A stretch of 64,000 nt of DNA from Onstottus_B arcticum (GTDB lineage Bacteria; Acidobacteriota; Blastocatellia; UBA7656): NCBI GenBank assembly GCA_038040485.1, contig JBBPIE010000011.1:1-64000 (forward strand). Direction: 5' to 3'. A program made the position numbers and the translations under genes. A model generated the notes under the pieces. That model was not told the origin of the DNA. It worked only from the letters and a program-made list of their open reading frames with translations, and did no database searches. Below are positions 10,101 to 17,058 of this stretch, one piece after another (position 1 is the first letter of the stretch; the number at the start of each line of letters is the position of its first letter).

Positions 10101-10142
10101 CGGCGAGTTGATGATTGGATTCTCAATGACAGCTTGCGGCAT
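7131..10142 (-). CDS. Type III-like restriction helicase-nuclease (BPTD_3080-like)
   Basis: This 1003-residue protein resembles the BPTD_3080 family of restriction endonucleases. Superfamily 2 motifs are clear: Walker A ATGSGKT (160-166), DEAH (295-298), SATP (350-353), and motif VI QVVGRGLRR near residue 665. Close to the C-terminus, YTPDF is followed by LLVEVSGEPKKDK, the probable PD-(D/E)XK nuclease; its E-x-K position reads E-V-S with Lys further on. The enzyme would move along DNA by ATP hydrolysis and cut unmodified DNA. The ATG at 10142 removes an 18-residue extension. It is first in the operon, with a candidate promoter about 110 nt upstream. Confidence 0.9.
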   Translation of the reverse strand: MPQAVIENPIINSPFAAPERHFRFTEEGITDEIVPDRRSSAYFIPIARPKKKGKQLQFETEWTQDRIEENRFVNQVRERVKLWRLGGYVGITATTRRLLDYWTESERERKLFFCQIEALESLIYVTEVASKYGDAWIANDLRAANGTSNPGLSRTASKMATGSGKTVVMAMLIAWQALNKMANTQDARFSDAFLIVTPGITIRDRLRVLWPNDPENYYRKLDIVTAEQLELLQRAKIIITNFHSFQQRETVKAGKLTKSILGHGDRGLFTETPDQMVRRVCRQLGNKKNIVVINDEAHHCYRRRPEANGEKLVGDERREAEKRDQEARIWISGIEAVKAKIGVKGIYDLSATPFFLRGSGWPEGTLFPWVVSDFSLIDAIESGIVKVPRVPVADDSMLGAQPTYRDLWLRIREDLPRKGRGTEAVGGEPKLPAELQGALHSLYSNYEKYYRVWEQNADARAKGVTPPVFIVVCNNTNVSKLVCDYVAGWEKPIGDRTVVQAGALPIFRNDDGNGGWLHRPNTILVDSTQLESGDAMSDDFKKIAAREIEEFKAEYRARFPGRDAEALTDEDLLREVMNTVGKPGKLGEHVKCVVSVSMLTEGWDANTVTHILGVRAFGTQLLCEQVVGRGLRRMSYATEKTELKVNGQMVELDAFPAEYAEVYGVPFSFIPTSGSNSDPKPGPVVTHVRALEERVACEITFPRLVGYRYDIPGERLEARFAEDSTLVLSTADLPTKVQLDPIVGESSVHTLDDLKRRRPNEVAFVLAKRTLEKYFRDDDGNDRPWLFPQVLGITRDWLAEHVRLKDNMFPQVLLMIEFSHDAADRIYKAIVRAQPGAPTLKPILRPYDTVGSTRYVSFDTIRPTYSTREDKCHVSHVVAHTESWEQKMAETLEEMNEVVRYVKNHNLGFTIPYTINGEEHQYTPDFIAMIDDSNGGDDLLNLLVEVSGEPKKDKAAKVSTAKTLWVPAVNNHGGFGRWNFIEITDPWDAATGIRALLAKRANV

Positions 10143-10251
10143 TTGTTCCGAATCCTGACCTCTCGACGTTATTAACGATCGGCTCGACGCCCGCAATGAC
10201 GAGGAATAGTGCGAAACCCTCTCGAGCCGCCAAAGTCCGAATGGGGAACGA

Positions 10252-10280
10252 ATCTTAGCTTACCAATGGCGAATTGTCAC
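10252..10280 (-). promoter_or_regulatory. Candidate promoter of the RM operon
   Basis: Read on the minus strand, GTGACA (10280-10275) is followed by exactly 17 nt and TAAGAT (10257-10252). It would start transcription about 100 nt before the helicase ATG. The match is moderate. The rest of the gene-free stretch 10143-10459 shows nothing else I can support. Confidence 0.4.
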
Positions 10281-10459
10281 GATTCGAGAATGCGCGCAGT
10301 GAGCCCGCGCAAGACGTGGTGGTTGAAAACTTGATCGATGAGCAGTCGGAGCATTCGTGCTCAGTCTGCGCTCGTGGGCGCTGAAGGATCTTGCTTTGAT
10401 GCCCGTCTCTTTAGTATTCGAGCGCGGTATGCCGGAGTATCGACCAGATACCTGGATGT

Positions 10460-11014
10460 TCAAACGCCCGATTCATTAGGCTGCGCTCTCATCCACGGTG
10501 GACTTTTCTTTGCGACAAGAGGGTAAATTGGACAACCAGGATCGTGCGCGCCGGAGAGGTAACCCGTGCTGATCAGGAACTCGCCGGTGATCTCGCCGCC
10601 GGTGAACAGAAACGTCTTCTTGAAAAGCTTGACCCACTCTTCCTTTGCCAGCGGATGATGACCATCAAGCCATCGAGCGAACGATCCGTGCTCATCGCGG
10701 AGCACGATGATGCGCCGCGCGTTTTCGATCACCGCATTGACCTTCAGTTCGTTGCGAATGATGCCGGGGTCGCGCAGAAGTCTTGATCGCTCGCGTCGGC
10801 CGTAGCTTGCGACTCGATCGACGTCGAACTGATCGAACGCCGCGCGAAAGTTGTCGCGCTTCTTCAAGATCGTCCGCCAGGACAACCCCGCCTGGTTGAT
10901 CTCGAGCGCGAGCCGCTCAAACAACCGCGCCTCGTTTCGGATCGGGAATCCGTACTCCTTCTCGTGATAAGGCCCGTGAAACGGATGGCCCGGAGCGATC
11001 AAGCAATAACTCAT
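10460..11014 (-). CDS. tag: DNA-3-methyladenine glycosylase I
   Basis: This 184-residue glycosylase would remove 3-methyladenine from alkylated DNA. The Tag zinc site is present: Cys4 near the N-terminus, a His in the PFHGPYHEKEYG stretch, and the C-terminal HDPGC pair (H-x3-C). The QAGLSW and WRTILKKRDNFRAAF motifs are also typical. Two ATG codons are adjacent; 11014 is preferred because AGAGG then sits 5 nt upstream, against 2 nt for 11017. The C-terminal tail (KKSPPWMRAQPNESGV) exceeds that of E. coli Tag slightly. It is divergent from the AlkD-like gene at 11256, so alkylation repair genes sit back to back. Confidence 0.92.
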   Translation of the reverse strand: MSYCLIAPGHPFHGPYHEKEYGFPIRNEARLFERLALEINQAGLSWRTILKKRDNFRAAFDQFDVDRVASYGRRERSRLLRDPGIIRNELKVNAVIENARRIIVLRDEHGSFARWLDGHHPLAKEEWVKLFKKTFLFTGGEITGEFLISTGYLSGAHDPGCPIYPLVAKKSPPWMRAQPNESGV

Positions 11015-11084
11015 CATCACCTCTTGTGGATTTCGTAGCAGTCTAGCGAGCGAGCCTTCGGGAATCAAACTTCTCCCATCATAT

Positions 11085-11160
11085 AGGGGTGCCCTCTGTG
11101 GCCACCCGTTCGTAGATTCGGGCAAACCTGGGGTAGCCACGAGGGGCTGCCCTACAGATT
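11085..11160. repeat. Imperfect inverted repeat
   Basis: Two degenerate copies of a GGGTGGCCAC / GTAGCCACGAGG type sequence face each other in the 240-nt space between tag and the alkD-like gene. Related wording (GGCCCTCCGTGG) recurs at about 15.76-15.85 kb and at about 41.87 kb inside the AddB-like gene, so it is a dispersed repeat. Function unknown. Confidence 0.5.
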
Positions 11161-11255
11161 GCTTGAGCCTCGCATGCTTGAGCATTGCTTGATCCCCCTG
11201 CTTAATTGCGCTGCCCCGTTTGCCCGTTGGTCAAAATCCCGCTATAAGCATCGAG

Positions 11256-11918
11256 ATGAATCCCGATGAGATCATCGCCCGCATTGAGGCCAGCATCCGT
11301 CAGTTGCCTCTTTGCGACACACAGAGCATCCGCCGCACGCGCAGAGCCTTCTCAAAAGAAATCGCCGGCGCGGATCCGCGCGACGTCGTGAAGCTTGGCT
11401 TGAAGCTTCTCAGGCGCGGTGATTTCATGCATCGCTTCATCGCTTATGAACTCGTGTCGGCTCACCGCGAAGGCCTCAAGAGCTTGACTGCGAAAACACT
11501 TGAGCAGTTTGGCGCTGGCCTGAATAGTTGGGAAAGCGTGGACACCTTTGGTTCGTATCTGGCCGGACCCGCATGGCGCGAGCATCAAGTGCCAGACTCC
11601 CTGATCAAAGGCTGGGCTCGCTCGAAGGATCGATGGTGGCGACGCGCGGCACTGGTCTCGACTGTCCCGCTCAACAACAAGACTCGCGGGGGAAGTGGAG
11701 ACGCGCCGCGCACGCTGATGATCTGCACGATGCTGGTCGAGGATCGCGACGACATGGTCGAGAAGGCGTTGTCGTGGGCGCTTCGTGAGCTTGCGAAGCG
11801 CGATCCGAAAGCGACGCGTCAGTTTCTGAGCGAGCACGAGGGCTTGCTCGGCGCGAGGGTGCTGCGCGAGGTTCGCAACAAACTCACAACCGGATTGAAG
11901 AACCCGCGCGGCAGGTGA
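11256..11918 (+). CDS. AlkD-like DNA alkylation repair protein
   Basis: This 220-residue protein is all-helical by composition and matches HEAT-like DNA alkylation repair glycosylases: RTRRAFSKEIAG near the N-terminus, FIAYELVSAHR, SWESVDTFGSYLAGPAWRE and WWRRAALVSTVPLN. The conserved Trp-Trp-Arg-Arg and Asp-containing SVD motif fit the AlkD active face, which excises N3- and N7-alkylpurines. ATG 11256 is preferred to the upstream in-frame codon because it starts MNPDEIIARIE, a natural helix start. It is divergent from tag and probably shares the damage response, though I see no LexA-type repeat nearby. Confidence 0.82.
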   Translation: MNPDEIIARIEASIRQLPLCDTQSIRRTRRAFSKEIAGADPRDVVKLGLKLLRRGDFMHRFIAYELVSAHREGLKSLTAKTLEQFGAGLNSWESVDTFGSYLAGPAWREHQVPDSLIKGWARSKDRWWRRAALVSTVPLNNKTRGGSGDAPRTLMICTMLVEDRDDMVEKALSWALRELAKRDPKATRQFLSEHEGLLGARVLREVRNKLTTGLKNPRGR

Positions 11919-12167
11919 ACATTCGCCCGTAGGTTCGACGAAAGGTGAGTGTCCTGTCTTCAACTCTGCGTTTGTTTCTGCGTCTCGGCGGCTCTGCGGT
12001 TAGCAAGTCTTCAAAGCTTAGCTAGGCCCGAGCCGCAGAGGTTACGCCTGAGAGAATAGTTGAATTGAGACACTCCTCGCCGGGCCATTTGATTGACAAC
12101 GACTGACTGCAACTGTAAAAACTGGTTCCTGATCGCGTGCCCAACTCCACATCATTGAGGTGCCTCG

Positions 12168-12725
12168 GTGCCAAAAGCTGAGACAAAACCATTCGTTTTG
12201 AACGACGCGTTGTTGAACGCGTATGCGACGAACGACAACATCACTCGCTATCTGATCGAAAACCTGGACCCGAAAGCGTGGCGGGCGGAGCCGCCCACCG
12301 GCAAAGGCAGAACCATCGCCGCCGTTGTCGCGCACATTCACAACGTTCGCGTTATGTGGCTCAAAGTCATAAACAAAGACGGTCCAAATCCCGAGCAACT
12401 CGACCGGCACACAGTGACCCCGGGCCAGGCAGTCACTGCGCTTGCCGAGAGCGGGCAGCACATTTCACGAGTGATCGCGGCGGCGCTTGCGGGGGACGGG
12501 CGAGTGAAATACTTCAAGCCGGACGTCGCGGGTTTCATCGGATACGCTATCTCGCACGACGCGCATCATCGGGGGCAGATATCGATGCTCGCGCGGCAGG
12601 CCGGCTACGCGATTCCGCAAAAGGCGATGTTTGGGATGTGGGAGTGGGGCTCGCGAGACAGCAACGCGCCGGCTCCGAAAGCCAAGGCCGCAGCCGCGAA
12701 GCCGAAGCCAAAGAAGAAGAGCTAA
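12168..12725 (+). CDS. DinB family putative metal-dependent protein
   Basis: The 185-residue product has the DinB four-helix bundle signature. The metal-binding histidines are seen in VVAHIHNVRVMW (about residues 55-66) and SHDAHHRGQ (about 128-136). The family includes bacillithiol or mycothiol transferases and many uncharacterised enzymes. The C-terminus is a Lys/Ala/Pro-rich tail of about 25 residues (KAKAAAAKPKPKKKS), likely flexible. The start is GTG at 12168, and the stop lies 60 nt before the EVE gene, suggesting one transcript. The 249 nt upstream hold only a degenerate copy of the CTCTGCGGTTAG repeat. Confidence 0.82.
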   Translation: MPKAETKPFVLNDALLNAYATNDNITRYLIENLDPKAWRAEPPTGKGRTIAAVVAHIHNVRVMWLKVINKDGPNPEQLDRHTVTPGQAVTALAESGQHISRVIAAALAGDGRVKYFKPDVAGFIGYAISHDAHHRGQISMLARQAGYAIPQKAMFGMWEWGSRDSNAPAPKAKAAAAKPKPKKKS

Positions 12726-12787
12726 GCATGCGAGCTGAACGCTTCGCGGCAGGCGTGACGTCGAGAAGGCGCGAGAGAGAGAAGAAG

Positions 12788-13270
12788 ATGGTGAAACGAT
12801 ACTGGTTGATGAAATCCGAGCCCAGCTCGTTTTCGATCGACGACCTCAAGCGAAAGAAAACCACGCTCTGGGACGGCGTAAGAAACTATCAGGCTCGCAA
12901 CTTCATGAACGAAATGAAAGTCGGCGATGAGGCGCTCTTCTATCACTCGAACGCCGACCCTCCGGCTGCCGTCGGCGTGATGACGATCAGGGGGGCCGCC
13001 GAGCCCGACCCCACCCAGTTCGAGTCCGAAGACAGCCACTACGACCCGAAGGCGACGCCGGGCCGGCCGATCTGGTACGGCGTGAGAGTGAAGTTCAAAA
13101 GCAAGTTCGCGCGCCCGGTCAGCTTGCAGGAGATGCGCAATCACAAAGGCTTGCAGAAGATGGTCTTGCTTCAGAAAGGCAGCCGGCTTTCAATCCAGCC
13201 GGTCCGTGACAAGGAGTTTCAGATAGTCTGCGAGCTCGGATCGAAGAAAATGCCGAAGCGAAAAAAGTGA
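12788..13270 (+). CDS. EVE domain protein
   Basis: This 160-residue PUA-like EVE domain starts with the family hallmark YWLMKSEPSSFSIDDL, followed by WDGVRNYQARNF and VGDEALFYHSNADPPA. EVE domains bind modified bases (such as 5-methylcytosine derivatives) in DNA or RNA and are common in modification-dependent restriction. This one has no fused nuclease and is of housekeeping size. ATG 12788 is chosen because the family usually begins a few residues before YWLMKSEP; the longer start at 12728 would add 20 Arg-rich residues. A perfect hairpin follows the stop. Confidence 0.9.
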   Translation: MVKRYWLMKSEPSSFSIDDLKRKKTTLWDGVRNYQARNFMNEMKVGDEALFYHSNADPPAAVGVMTIRGAAEPDPTQFESEDSHYDPKATPGRPIWYGVRVKFKSKFARPVSLQEMRNHKGLQKMVLLQKGSRLSIQPVRDKEFQIVCELGSKKMPKRKK

Positions 13271-13294
13271 GGGAGAGAAGGGGGATTCTCTCCC
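13271..13294 (+). terminator. Hairpin after EVE gene
   Basis: A perfect 9-bp stem (GGGAGAGAA / TTCTCTCCC) with a 6-nt loop begins right after the EVE stop codon. There is no clear T tract after it, so it is a likely but not certain terminator. Confidence 0.6.
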
Positions 13295-13426
13295 GTTCCT
13301 GCAAGAGTTAGAACAGATACTGTGTCGGGCGTTGAACGCGCCTGTTCTTGAGTGGTTGTCTGCAAAGTCAGCGATCATCCAGTTCACAAACACGTGCTGT
13401 CTCAACCAGTCGATCGTTCGATATTT

Positions 13427-13567
13427 TCAAAGCCGCCTCTTTAGTTCTCTCAGCGCTTTGATCATCATCTGCTCGGTGACATAGCGCGGATCGGCAAGCC
13501 ATCGCTCGACAGCGGCCGCCAATGTCTCAAGCCTGGCCAGACGCAAGTTCTTCTCACCGTCATCCAT
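13427..13567 (-). CDS. Small 46-aa helical protein, downstream of SOS promoter
   Basis: A short frame encodes a 46-residue, strongly helical, charged peptide (starts MDDGEKNLRLARLETLAAAV, ends LRELKRRL). It lies 146 nt downstream of the 107-aa gene on the same strand, so it could share the LexA-type promoter at 14098-14126. No family is recognised. The intervening 146 nt contain another short open stretch without a start codon. Coding status rests on composition and position only. Confidence 0.4.
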   Translation of the reverse strand: MDDGEKNLRLARLETLAAAVERWLADPRYVTEQMMIKALRELKRRL

Positions 13568-13713
13568 CTGTCACCAGCCGTGGGCTCTCGGACACAGTCC
13601 GCGCTTGTTGCCTCCGCCGGCGGCTTCGTGCGGTTCAAGCCTTTCCCCGAAAGGCCTCAAAGCGGCGATCTGGAACGCGGTCAGCGTGAATCCGCGGTGA
13701 GTCTCCGCATCGT

Positions 13714-14037
13714 CTAGCCGGCGCTTCGCTTGAGAAGCTCGACCGGCCGCTTTGCAGGCGCTCGATTGAACCCAGCTCGAAGTCCGGCGACACGCAACGC
13801 AATGACACCGCGTGTTTCGGCCTCGCTAACCAGCCAGTCAACGTCGTGACCGGGGACGAAGCCCGCGGCACCGATGGTCATCACTTCGGTGCGGCTTCGT
13901 CCGCGCCGAATCTGAATTCTCCCGATCTCGCACCCGTCGAGCATCACGCGGTCGCGGCGACACCAGCCGCCGAAAGTCCGAACGCGACGTCCCGGCTCTA
14001 TTCTTACGTTTGTTCGCATGGCTTGCTGCAAAGTCAT
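13714..14037 (-). CDS. 107-aa protein with LexA-type promoter, divergent from lexA
   Basis: Unrecognised family. The 107-residue product is basic, with a predicted beta-rich middle (RVMLDGCEIGRIQIRRG, then TEVMTIGAAGFVPGHDVDWL). The ATG at 14037 has GGAG about 9 nt upstream. It stands behind a near-consensus promoter (TTGACA, 17 nt, TATATT) whose -10 hexamer is exactly the spacer of TTCG-N6-TTCG, the same operator layout seen at imuA and imuB. It is divergent from lexA. It is therefore a likely SOS-induced gene of unknown role. A faint resemblance of the DGCEIGRIQI part to small beta-barrel RNA-binding proteins is too weak to call. Confidence 0.7.
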   Translation of the reverse strand: MTLQQAMRTNVRIEPGRRVRTFGGWCRRDRVMLDGCEIGRIQIRRGRSRTEVMTIGAAGFVPGHDVDWLVSEAETRGVIALRVAGLRAGFNRAPAKRPVELLKRSAG

Positions 14038-14093
14038 TGGGGTGTTCTCCGTTCGCTCTTTATTTGATTTTCGGTTCCTGCCTGAAAATAGAT

Positions 14094-14126
14094 CGAAAAT
14101 ATACGAAGAAACGCGGAGCTTGTCAA
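14094..14126 (-). promoter_or_regulatory. SOS-type promoter/operator for the 107-aa gene
   Basis: On the minus strand: -35 TTGACA (14126-14121), 17-nt spacer, -10 TATATT (14103-14098). The sequence TTCG-TATATT-TTCG spans the -10, giving direct repeats one helical turn apart. The same arrangement precedes imuA and imuB. Likely LexA binding site. Confidence 0.75.
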
Positions 14127-14319
14127 CAAGTATTTTTGGAGACGAGGCTGTGGAGGATTGGGCGACGGGTAAACGCGGGAGGAGCGCGTGTAGTGAGAAG
14201 AGCTTGCAAGAGCTGCCCGGCGTGGCCGCTCCGGCGCATCATGTTTGGCAGAATCGTCCGAAGTTTCACGGAGGGGCCGGCCACGGAAGGCTGCCCTTAC
14301 ATGAGTGCAAAGAATTTGC

Positions 14320-14355
14320 TTGACATCATCTCGCCAATGTTCGATTATGTTCGTC
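14320..14355 (+). promoter_or_regulatory. lexA promoter with overlapping operator
   Basis: -35 TTGACA (14320-14325), 17-nt spacer, -10 GATTAT (14343-14348). Two GTTC half sites (14339-14342 and 14349-14352) are 10 nt apart and overlap the -10. This fits autorepression of lexA, whose ATG lies 80 nt downstream. The rest of the lexA upstream region (14127-14319) shows no other gene. Confidence 0.75.
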
Positions 14356-14431
14356 AGATTTTCCAAGCGGCTGCACGTGGGATTTTCGCCAGCCGCTTTT
14401 AAGACTCGAGGAAACGCGAAGGAGGTTCGGG

Positions 14432-15046
14432 ATGCCAGTAACGCCGCGTCTGCGACAGATCTACGATTACCTGTGCCGCTACGGAGACAAGTTCGGCTAT
14501 GCGCCGACGATCGCCGAGATCGGCAAGCAGTTCAACCTCAGCTCACCTGCGAGCGTCCATCACATTCTGTCGGGACTGGAACGGGAAGGGCTTATCCGCC
14601 GCATACCTAATGTCAGCCGCGGGATCGAAGTCGTAAAAGCCGAGCCCTCCGAAGACGACTCTGAAATCCCGTTGCTTGGAGTGGTCGCGGCCGGCCAACC
14701 AATCGAAGCAATACTCAGCCACGAGACCATCTCTGTGCCGCGCGACATGCTGGGAGGGGGTGGCAGATTGTTTGCGCTTCGAGTGCGAGGCGACTCGATG
14801 ATCGGCGAGCAGATACGCGAAGGCGACTTCATCGTGTGCGAGTCGCGGCAGACGGCTACCAACGGGCAGACGGTCGTCGCGTTGGTTGACGGCTCGGACG
14901 CAACGGTGAAGAAGTTCTACAAGGAGCGTGAAAACATCAGGCTCGAACCGGCGAATCCGAAATACAAGCCGATCATCGTGAAGGCCGATCGAGTGACGAT
15001 CCAGGGTGTGGTGAAGGGCTTGATTAGGAAATACGCGGTGCACTAA
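14432..15046 (+). CDS. lexA: LexA repressor
   Basis: This 204-residue SOS repressor has an N-terminal winged helix (TIAEIGKQFNLSSPASVHHIL, about 26-47) and a C-terminal self-cleavage domain. The cleavage bond is Ala87-Gly88 in VVAAGQP; the catalytic dyad is Ser122 (GDSMI) and Lys160. AAGGAGG precedes the ATG by about 7 nt. RecA-stimulated self-cleavage would release the operators described at lexA itself, the divergent 107-aa gene, imuB and imuA. Recognition helix residues differ from E. coli, consistent with a different operator (TTCG direct repeats here). Confidence 0.96.
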   Translation: MPVTPRLRQIYDYLCRYGDKFGYAPTIAEIGKQFNLSSPASVHHILSGLEREGLIRRIPNVSRGIEVVKAEPSEDDSEIPLLGVVAAGQPIEAILSHETISVPRDMLGGGGRLFALRVRGDSMIGEQIREGDFIVCESRQTATNGQTVVALVDGSDATVKKFYKERENIRLEPANPKYKPIIVKADRVTIQGVVKGLIRKYAVH

Positions 15047-15103
15047 TGGCCTGTGCAGGTCATCGAGCGGCGCACGACGCGCCCGCTAGCTCGAAGCCCT
15101 ATC

Positions 15104-15571
15104 CTACTTCGCCATCGACTTGATCGCCTCAATCACCTCTTCGCTGTGGGTGGCGACCTTTACCTTTTCATAAGCCTTCGCCACTTTGCCCTTTTCGTCG
15201 ATGATGTACGTGATCCGAGCGATCCCCCAATACTTTCTTCCATACATGCTCTTCTCTTGCCACGCGCCGTAAGCCTCAGACACTGCGTGGTCGACATCTG
15301 CAAGCAGCGGAAAGTTCAGATCATGTTTGGCGGTGAACTTCTGATGAGTCTTCTCAGTATCGGCGGAGACTCCGAGCACGACCGCGCCGAGTTTCTTAAA
15401 TGCGCCAATGTCGTCGCGAAACGCACAGGCCTCGACCGTGCAGCCCGGCGTCAGGTCTTTCGGATAAAAGTACAGAACGACCTTCTTGCCTTTGAAGTCC
15501 GACAGCTTGATCTTGTTCCCGTCCGTATCATTCAAAGCGAACTGCGGAGCCTTCTCCCCTACTGACAGCAT
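15104..15571 (-). CDS. bcp: Thioredoxin-dependent peroxiredoxin (Bcp type)
   Basis: This 155-residue atypical 2-Cys or 1-Cys peroxiredoxin of the Bcp/PrxQ group reduces hydroperoxides with thioredoxin. The peroxidatic Cys44 lies in YPKDLTPGCTVEACAFRD, with resolving Cys49 five residues on, as in PrxQ. The full family length is present. AGGAGG lies 8 nt before the ATG, and a TATAAT element (minus strand, 15619-15614) lies upstream. It converges with lexA with a 57-nt gap. Confidence 0.95.
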   Translation of the reverse strand: MLSVGEKAPQFALNDTDGNKIKLSDFKGKKVVLYFYPKDLTPGCTVEACAFRDDIGAFKKLGAVVLGVSADTEKTHQKFTAKHDLNFPLLADVDHAVSEAYGAWQEKSMYGRKYWGIARITYIIDEKGKVAKAYEKVKVATHSEEVIEAIKSMAK

Positions 15572-15915
15572 AGTCGATTCCTCCTCGATTATCAGAACTG
15601 AAAAGCGAGTGGGATTATAGCGAGCACTGAGCGACGAGGCTAGCTCGCGTATGTTTCAGGAGCGGGATCGCTTCGAACTTCGCTTCATCAAAGGAGTCGC
15701 GGCCAGTGATCACCTAACCGCCGAGTCGCAAAGACGCTGAGACTTCGCAGAGAACTTGTAGGAGCGGCCCTCCGTGGTCTCGCGAGGCTTGAGAATGAAG
15801 TCGAAGTCTCGCTCCACCCTGGCGTGGCCACGGGGGCCGGCCGTACACGTTGGTCTCAGGATGTTGCCACGCCCGCCAGGCTGGCACTCCTACGCGTAAG
15901 TTGCCTTTTCGGCGG
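15572..15915. other. Intergenic stretch with degenerate repeats
   Basis: No gene is supported. It holds a TATAAT element for bcp near 15614-15619, a degenerate copy of the CTAACCGC...GCAGAG repeat near 15715-15755, and inverted copies of GGCCCTCCGTGG / CGTGGCCACGGG type sequence at about 15760-15850. Confidence 0.6.
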
Positions 15916-16530
15916 TCAGCCTTCGAGCAACGACTTCAAGCGGTCGAGAGCCTGGGCCCATCCTTCTCGCAACCCATCCGCTTCTTCGCGCTTCTGAATC
16001 CGGTCGTGAGTTATCATCACGCCGATCTTCCCTTTGCCCTTGTCCTGGAACACCACGTCGACGAGCGTCGGCGAAGTGTGCGCGGGGTTCTCCCACGTGA
16101 ATCGCAGGTCTTTGTTCTTACGAACTCGTTTGAAGATTCCCTTGTCGCCGTCGGAATTCGAGTAGCTTCCGCCGTCCGCGACTTCAGCTTTGTTCTTTTT
16201 TGAGAACCACTCGTTCAGGCCTTCGGCGGTCGCCCAGGCCTCATAAGCCTTGTCGACCGGCGCGGCGATCGTCTTTGTCACACAGATCATGTAGCCCTTC
16301 GCCCGGCCGTCTTTTTCGACCACGGCGCGCGCGGCTTCGTACTCGACGTTGATCGTCGCGCACCACCACGGATCAAGCTTGCATTCGACATAGAGGTAAT
16401 TGCCGATGTCGCGGCGGCCCTTCGCGATGCCGCCGCGCTTGTCGAGAATTGAAAACCATTCCTCCCACGTCTTGCCGGTAGCCGATTTGACTTCGGTGAG
16501 GGCGTGTTCTGCTTTGAGAGTTACGTGCAT
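15916..16530 (-). CDS. SRPBCC (AHSA1-like) protein with DUF4287-like N-terminus
   Basis: The 204-residue product has two parts. Residues about 1-70 (ATGKTWEEWFSILDKRG..., then GNYLYVECKLDPWWC) resemble DUF4287-type small domains. Residues about 80-204 form an SRPBCC/AHSA1 lipid-binding fold: ICVTKTIAAPVDKAYEAWATAEGLNEWF, then TWENPAHTSPTLVDVVF and a C-terminal helix GLREGWAQALDRLKSLL. Such proteins bind hydrophobic ligands or act as Hsp90 co-chaperone-like factors; here the ligand is unknown. The gene stands alone between opposite repeats and a membrane protein gene. Confidence 0.8.
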   Translation of the reverse strand: MHVTLKAEHALTEVKSATGKTWEEWFSILDKRGGIAKGRRDIGNYLYVECKLDPWWCATINVEYEAARAVVEKDGRAKGYMICVTKTIAAPVDKAYEAWATAEGLNEWFSKKNKAEVADGGSYSNSDGDKGIFKRVRKNKDLRFTWENPAHTSPTLVDVVFQDKGKGKIGVMITHDRIQKREEADGLREGWAQALDRLKSLLEG

Positions 16531-16628
16531 TTGTTGCCTCGTAGTTGTGCGTTTAGGCGCATTAATCCCCCGGGGTCACGGCGGGCCGCGCCCGCGTAAA
16601 ATCAAAATTGGTATGTCTGGTGTCGTTA

Positions 16629-17000
16629 TTAGCGGCTGGCGTTGGCAGTCTGACCTGCGGGTCTTCCGTATTTCTGCGTCGCGAAGCCGACTACCAGACC
16701 CAGGATGGAGCCAGGCAGCATTATTTCGAAATAGTAGTGCTCGCCGTGTTCGCCCGGAATCGCCGCCACCGCGAACGCGAGGATCAACCCGATCGCAAGT
16801 CCGAAGACTATTCCGAGCGGCAGCGAGTTGAACTTCTTTGCGAAGAATCCGATCAGAATTCCGGCGATCAGCCCCTTGACCGTCGATCCGATCACGATTC
16901 CCATCAACTGATCTCTGACCGCAGGCGTAAACCACGCGGTTAGCCCGTCAAATATTCCCAACACTCCTCCAAGCGCAAGGCCAAGCACCGGTTTAGACAT
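16629..17000 (-). CDS. Small integral membrane protein
   Basis: The 123-residue product has three to four hydrophobic Gly-rich segments (about 4-18, 32-52, 60-82 and 92-108), for example GIVIGSTVKGLIAGILIGFF and LGIVFGLAIGLILAFAVAA. No known motif is seen. Segments repeat a G-x-x-x-G pattern, suggesting tight helix packing. It lies 58 nt downstream of the kinase gene on the same strand, so it may be in the sigma factor/kinase operon. Function unknown. Confidence 0.7.
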   Translation of the reverse strand: MSKPVLGLALGGVLGIFDGLTAWFTPAVRDQLMGIVIGSTVKGLIAGILIGFFAKKFNSLPLGIVFGLAIGLILAFAVAAIPGEHGEHYYFEIMLPGSILGLVVGFATQKYGRPAGQTANASR

Positions 17001-17058
17001 TCGCGTCTCTCCTTTTCTTTGTCGTCTGTACTTCTATTAAACAGCCGCAGCGAGTTCT

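Noticed and set aside
13405..13430. Extra TTCG-type repeat near the 46-aa gene
   Set aside because: GTTCGATATTTTC resembles half of the SOS operator but lies at the 3' end of the small gene, with no promoter next to it.
13577..13713. Minus-strand stretch encoding RRLDDAETHRGFTLTAFQIAALRPFGERL
   Set aside because: Reads like protein and follows the 107-aa gene in another frame, but it has no start codon; I could not decide between a frameshifted tail and chance.
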